Assembly: GCA_002389995.1 (NCBI GenBank)
Contig: DGRR01000137.1
Span: forward strand, 1-17,110
DNA from: Ruminococcus sp. UBA4383
Lineage (GTDB): Bacteria; Bacillota; Clostridia; Oscillospirales; Ruminococcaceae
DNA: 17,110 nt
Reading direction: 5' to 3'
Made by a program: the position numbers and the translations under genes. The notes beneath the pieces are model-generated. The model searched no databases. It was given only the letters and a program-made list of their open reading frames with translations, and was not told where the DNA came from. The number at the start of each line of letters is the position of its first letter. Positions within the stretch are counted from its first letter, which is position 1. Positions 13,738 to 17,110 of this stretch are shown here, one piece after another.

Positions 13738-14664
13738 ATGATAAATTTTTATATTTACAACAACGGCAGACTTTGCGAATGTGACAAGGCACAGTCAGGC
13801 TGCTGGGTGTCTGTCGTTGACCCTACTCCACAGGAAATTAAAGACCTTATTGATGATTTCGGACTTGACAGCGGTTTTGTTAAGTCCTCCCTCGATGAGG
13901 AGGAATCCTCCCGTATCGAAAGCGAGGACGAACAGACACTCATAATTATTGATACCCCTGTCTCCGCAATGAATGAGGACAATACAAAAATTTTCTACAC
14001 AATGCCCATAGGCATAATTATTACAAAGGAATATGTTTTCACAATAAGCCTGCATGAAACTCAGGTTCTTGACGAGGCTGTAAGAGGTACAATAAGAAAT
14101 CTGAGACCTTCTTTCAAGACAAGATTTGTTTTGCAGATACTTCTGAGAATTTCAGCACTGTTTTTGTTTTACCTAAAACAGATAGACAAAATATCATCAG
14201 CCGCAGAACAGGAACTCCATGACGCTATGAAGAATGAACTTCTCATGCAGCTTCTTGCCCTCGAAAAATCCCTTGTCTATCTTTCTACTTCTCTGAAAGC
14301 AAATGAAGTCACTATCGGAAAAATAAACAGAGGCAGAGTTATCAAACTCTATGATGAAGACCAGGACTTGCTTGAAGATGTCCTCATTGAACTCAAACAG
14401 GCTATCGAAATGGCAAGTATCTATACGGGTATTCTGTCGAGTATGATGGACGGATTTTCGTCTGTCATATCAAATAATTTGAATATAGTAATGTGGAGAC
14501 TTACCATAGTCACGATAATTATGCAGATACCGAATATTATATTTGCTTTTTACGGAATAAATACTGTCGATTTGCCGATACCATATACTATTTTCCCGAT
14601 ACTGCTGGCAGTATTCCTGACGGCGGTTACGTCATTCATACTTATAAAATGGAAGAAAAAGTAA
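13738..14664 (+). CDS. corA: CorA-family divalent cation transporter
   Basis: The 308-residue protein has the CorA layout: an N-terminal cytoplasmic alpha/beta domain beginning MINFYIYNNGRL and GCWVSVVDPTPQEI, a long helical middle (about 110-250), and two membrane helices near the C-terminus (about 252-271 and 283-303), ending in KWKKK. These proteins are pentameric channels for magnesium, or for cobalt, nickel or zinc in some branches. The signature after the first helix is YGIN (272-275) instead of the usual YGMN. The glycine and asparagine are kept. The ATG at 13738 is fixed by family alignment and an in-frame stop 18 bases upstream. It has no ribosome binding site at normal distance, which suggests coupling to the leader. 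A terminator follows, so the gene is monocistronic apart from the leader ORF. Confidence 0.93.
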   Translation: MINFYIYNNGRLCECDKAQSGCWVSVVDPTPQEIKDLIDDFGLDSGFVKSSLDEEESSRIESEDEQTLIIIDTPVSAMNEDNTKIFYTMPIGIIITKEYVFTISLHETQVLDEAVRGTIRNLRPSFKTRFVLQILLRISALFLFYLKQIDKISSAAEQELHDAMKNELLMQLLALEKSLVYLSTSLKANEVTIGKINRGRVIKLYDEDQDLLEDVLIELKQAIEMASIYTGILSSMMDGFSSVISNNLNIVMWRLTIVTIIMQIPNIIFAFYGINTVDLPIPYTIFPILLAVFLTAVTSFILIKWKKK

Positions 14665-14678
14665 TATAATATATAATT

Positions 14679-14706
14679 AAAGGACGGATATGCCGTCCTT
14701 TTTTAT
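14679..14706 (+). terminator. Rho-independent terminator after corA
   Basis: A perfect 9-bp stem (AAAGGACGG with CCGTCCTTT) closes the loop ATATG and runs into six more T-rich bases. It begins 14 bases after the corA stop codon. Confidence 0.94.
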
Positions 14707-14788
14707 TGTAAATTTTTCACTTAAATGTAAGAAATTAACAGATTAAACAGGCAAAATTAGGTTAAATAGCTGAAAATGAATAAATTGC

Positions 14789-14817
14789 TTGACAAAATGC
14801 AATAATAGTGGTAAATT
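14789..14817 (+). promoter_or_regulatory. Sigma-A promoter of the hrcA-grpE-dnaK operon
   Basis: Perfect TTGACA (14789-14794) is followed after 17 bases by TAAATT (14812-14817), which matches the -10 consensus at four positions. It lies just upstream of the CIRCE operator, the standard arrangement. Confidence 0.8.
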
Positions 14818-14821
14818 AATA

Positions 14822-14848
14822 TTAGCACTCAGAGAGTGAGAGTGCTAA
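14822..14848 (+). promoter_or_regulatory. CIRCE operator
   Basis: TTAGCACTC (14822-14830) and GAGTGCTAA (14840-14848) with a 9-base spacer match the CIRCE consensus exactly. HrcA binds this element to repress the class I heat-shock operon; HrcA is the first product of the operon, so the loop is closed. Confidence 0.99.
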
Positions 14849-14878
14849 ACTGCTTGACGCAGAAAGGAAGTGTGTGCC

Positions 14879-15922
14879 GTGGACGAAAGAAAGCTGAGAA
14901 TACTTGCTGCCGTGGTTGACGAGTATGTAAGAACAGGCGAACCCGTCGGCTCAAAAGCTATCTCAAAACTCGGTCACATAAAAGTATCATCTGCTACCAT
15001 AAGAAATGATATGGCTGTACTCGAACAGCTCGGCTACCTCGAACAGCCACATACATCAGCAGGAAGAGTTCCTACCTTTAAAGGTTACAGACTCTATATT
15101 GATGAGCTTATGAACGCTCCTGCACTTTCAGATGATGAGAAAAATAAACTCGACGAAATGCTCGGTGATGCGGATACACCCGAAGAATTACTCCTCGAAA
15201 ATGCCGCTGCCGCCCTCACGGAAATAACTCAGTGTGCCGCAGTAGTGACAAATTCTGTACCGAAATTTTCAGTCATATCCAAAGTTGAAGTCATTCCCAC
15301 AGGAAAAAGACTGTATGTCATTCTCCTGATTACTTCAAACGGCAGTATAAAAAATAAAGCCTGCCGCCTTGAATTTGACCTCAGCCACGAACAGCTTGAT
15401 TTCTTTACAAAGTATATAGACGAAAATCTGCAAGGTGTCTCAGTTGAGGATTTGTCGGAGGAAATGTTTGATAAAATGGTCGCCGCAGTCAGTGCATACA
15501 TGATTTCCCTTTCACCGCTTGTGAAAGGCATATATGAACTTTCCGAAGATTTGAGACATCAGGAACTTACCGTCAAAGGCGGAGAAAAACTTCTCTCCTG
15601 CGATGAACTCGATAAAATGGAAGTCGTCAAGTTCATCGGTCAGAAACACGAAATAACCGATATCCTCGAAGATACTTTCAGCGGTATTCAGGTTAAATTC
15701 GGTGCGGAGGGCAATATCGCCATAGGAAATTCAAGCATGATTGTTTCAAAGTACCGAAAGGGCGGTAAAGAAGCAGGCTCTCTCGGAATTATAGGTCCTA
15801 TGAGAGTGGATTACAAGAAAATTATTCCCTATATAGAATATCTGACTCAGAAAATTTCATACCTGATGTCGGAAAATGATGAAAATATTGTTACGGCTGA
15901 AGATTCAGAACCTAAGCCGTAG
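14879..15922 (+). CDS. hrcA: Heat-inducible transcription repressor HrcA
   Basis: The 347-residue protein begins DERKLRILAAVVDEYVRTGEPVGSKAI and continues with SSATIRNDMAVLEQLGYLEQPHTSAGRVPT, the winged-helix domain of HrcA. The later segment with EDTFSGIQVKFGAEG, SSMIVSKYRKGG and SLGIIGPMRVDYKKIIPYIEY is its typical C-terminal half. HrcA represses the operon through CIRCE and depends on the GroEL chaperonin to fold, so it falls off when misfolded protein accumulates. I chose the GTG at 14879 because AAAGGAAG lies about 8 bases upstream and HrcA proteins normally start with a few residues before DERK. The GTG at 14870 overlaps the ribosome binding site. grpE follows after 13 bases. Confidence 0.97.
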   Translation: MDERKLRILAAVVDEYVRTGEPVGSKAISKLGHIKVSSATIRNDMAVLEQLGYLEQPHTSAGRVPTFKGYRLYIDELMNAPALSDDEKNKLDEMLGDADTPEELLLENAAAALTEITQCAAVVTNSVPKFSVISKVEVIPTGKRLYVILLITSNGSIKNKACRLEFDLSHEQLDFFTKYIDENLQGVSVEDLSEEMFDKMVAAVSAYMISLSPLVKGIYELSEDLRHQELTVKGGEKLLSCDELDKMEVVKFIGQKHEITDILEDTFSGIQVKFGAEGNIAIGNSSMIVSKYRKGGKEAGSLGIIGPMRVDYKKIIPYIEYLTQKISYLMSENDENIVTAEDSEPKP

Positions 15923-15935
15923 AAAGGAGCAGCAT

Positions 15936-16523
15936 ATGGAAGAAAAAAACATAACTCCCGATTCTGAAAACAATACGGAGGAGGAAGTTGAAATTGATGA
16001 GGAGCTTGATGAAAAGGCTGTTGATTCCCTCTCAGAAGAATCAAGCGATGAGGAGGACGCAGTAAGCGAATATAACGATACAGCTTCTGAATATGCGGCT
16101 CTCGAAGATGCCCTCAATGAGGCTAATGACAAGTATCTCAGACTTTTTGCCGAGTATGACAACTACCGCAAAAGAACCGCAAGAGAAAAAACTGAAACCT
16201 ATCAGAATGCAACTGCAAAATGTATTGAGGAAATCCTCCCCTTTATCGACAGTTTTGAGCGTTCACTTGAAATTGAATGTGCTGACGAAAACTTCAAAAA
16301 GGGTATGGATATGATTTTCAAACAGCTTCAGGATTTTCTCACAAAAATGAACGTCAAAGAGGTTGAATCCCTCGGCGCAGAGTTTGACCCCAATGTTCAC
16401 AATGCTATCCAGCAGCTTGACGGTACGGATTACGCAAGCAACCGTGTTTGTCAGGTTTATCAGAAAGGCTACATGATAGGCGATAAGCTTATCCGCCCCG
16501 CTATGGTGGCAGTAGCACTGTAA
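15936..16523 (+). CDS. grpE: Nucleotide exchange factor GrpE
   Basis: GrpE releases ADP from DnaK and so drives its chaperone cycle in the cytoplasm. The 195-residue protein has a very acidic, disordered start (residues 1-50, mostly Glu, Asp and Ser), the long coiled-coil helix (about 55-100, with YLRLFAEYDNYRKRTAREK) and the C-terminal beta domain with FDPNVHNAI and GYMIGDKLIRPAMVAV. The start at 15936 has AAAGGAG 7 bases upstream and gives the usual length. A longer reading from 15876 would overlap hrcA and adds a non-homologous start. It is the second gene of the CIRCE-controlled operon, followed by dnaK after 61 bases. Confidence 0.97.
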   Translation: MEEKNITPDSENNTEEEVEIDEELDEKAVDSLSEESSDEEDAVSEYNDTASEYAALEDALNEANDKYLRLFAEYDNYRKRTAREKTETYQNATAKCIEEILPFIDSFERSLEIECADENFKKGMDMIFKQLQDFLTKMNVKEVESLGAEFDPNVHNAIQQLDGTDYASNRVCQVYQKGYMIGDKLIRPAMVAVAL

Positions 16524-16548
16524 ATTAAAAGACAAAAATTAAATCAAA

Positions 16549-16563
16549 AAGCATATAATGCTT
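16549..16563 (+). repeat. Small inverted repeat between grpE and dnaK
   Basis: AAGCAT and ATGCTT flank ATA, a perfect 6-bp dyad 21 bases before the dnaK start. It has no T run. It could mark an mRNA processing or stability hairpin within the operon, or be chance in this AT-rich gap. Confidence 0.35.
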
Positions 16564-16584
16564 AATATACAGGAGGAATTAATT

Positions 16585-17110
16585 ATGAGTAAAATTATTG
16601 GTATTGATTTAGGTACAACAAATTCATGTGTAGCAGTTATGGAAGGCGGTAACGCAGTAGTTATCCCCAACAGCGAGGGCGCAAGAACTACTCCCTCAGT
16701 TGTAGCTTTTACAAATAACGGCGAAAGACTTGTCGGTCAGGTTGCCAAAAGACAGGCTATAACCAACCACGACAGAACAGTATCTTCAATCAAGAGACAT
16801 ATGGGAAGCGACTATAAAGTAGCTATTGACGGAAAAAATTATACTCCTCAGGAAATTTCTGCTATGATTCTCCAGAAGCTTAAAGCCGATGCAGAAGCTT
16901 ACCTCGGTGAAACAGTTACAGAGGCAGTTATTACAGTTCCCGCATATTTTACAGACTCACAGAGACAGGCTACAAAAGACGCAGGTCAGATTGCAGGTCT
17001 TACAGTAAAGAGAATTATCAATGAGCCTACCGCAGCAGCTCTTTCCTACGGTATAGACAAGGAAGAAGAACAGACCGTTATGGTTTATGACCTCGGCGGC
17101 GGTACATTCG
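16585..17110 (+). CDS. dnaK: Chaperone DnaK (Hsp70), N-terminal part, cut by the window end
   Basis: The first 175 codons are present and belong to the ATPase domain. The phosphate-binding motif IGIDLGTTNSCVAV (5-18), TTPSVVAF, VPAYFTDSQRQATKDAG (118-134), IINEPTAAALSYG (144-156) and the start of the second phosphate motif DLGGGTF (169-175) are all standard. DnaK folds and protects proteins in an ATP cycle with DnaJ and GrpE. The start at 16585 has a perfect AGGAGG 8 bases upstream, stronger than that of grpE, fitting the higher amount of DnaK needed. The gene continues beyond base 17110. dnaJ probably follows, but is not visible. Confidence 0.99.
   Translation, partial: MSKIIGIDLGTTNSCVAVMEGGNAVVIPNSEGARTTPSVVAFTNNGERLVGQVAKRQAITNHDRTVSSIKRHMGSDYKVAIDGKNYTPQEISAMILQKLKADAEAYLGETVTEAVITVPAYFTDSQRQATKDAGQIAGLTVKRIINEPTAAALSYGIDKEEEQTVMVYDLGGGTF

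Overview
The window looks like chromosome from an anaerobic, low-GC Clostridia, most likely Ruminococcus or a close Oscillospiraceae relative. The reasons are two secreted proteins with type I dockerin modules (cellulosome-style docking), a SpoVAC sporulation membrane protein, a pyruvate phosphate dikinase tail, AGGAGG-type ribosome binding sites, and the hrcA-grpE-dnaK order behind a CIRCE element. No insertion sequence, CRISPR array, tRNA or rRNA was seen.

Layout. Positions 1-74 hold the last codons of ppdK, ended by a strong hairpin. On the minus strand from 171 to 4620 lie a small unknown protein, two dockerin-bearing secreted proteins (628-1644 and 2037-3542), a stand-alone spoVAC and an XRE-type regulator. 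A divergent promoter region separates the regulator from a plus-strand lipoprotein with a threonine-rich linker and a DUF5067-like end (4753-6231). A perfect bidirectional terminator then separates it from a minus-strand gene (6272-8578) that fuses an XRE DNA-binding domain, a cupin and a complete acyl-CoA synthetase. That gene has a consensus promoter and several palindromes in its leader.

From 8868 everything runs on the plus strand. One tight operon holds a three-helix membrane protein, a glycerate-dehydrogenase-like enzyme, proB, proA and a membrane protein whose N-terminal region carries eight YSEEY-type repeats. Next is a CorA-family transporter preceded by a 26-codon leader ORF that starts M-N-P-D-P and overlaps mutually exclusive RNA stems. 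The window ends with the class I heat-shock operon: promoter, CIRCE, hrcA, grpE and the first 175 codons of dnaK.

How the genes work together: proB and proA catalyse the first two steps of proline synthesis. hrcA, grpE and dnaK form a self-regulated chaperone operon. The dockerin proteins would need cohesin partners encoded elsewhere. The most notable signals are the corA leader, which resembles a magnesium-sensing attenuator, and the regulator-enzyme fusion at 6272-8578.
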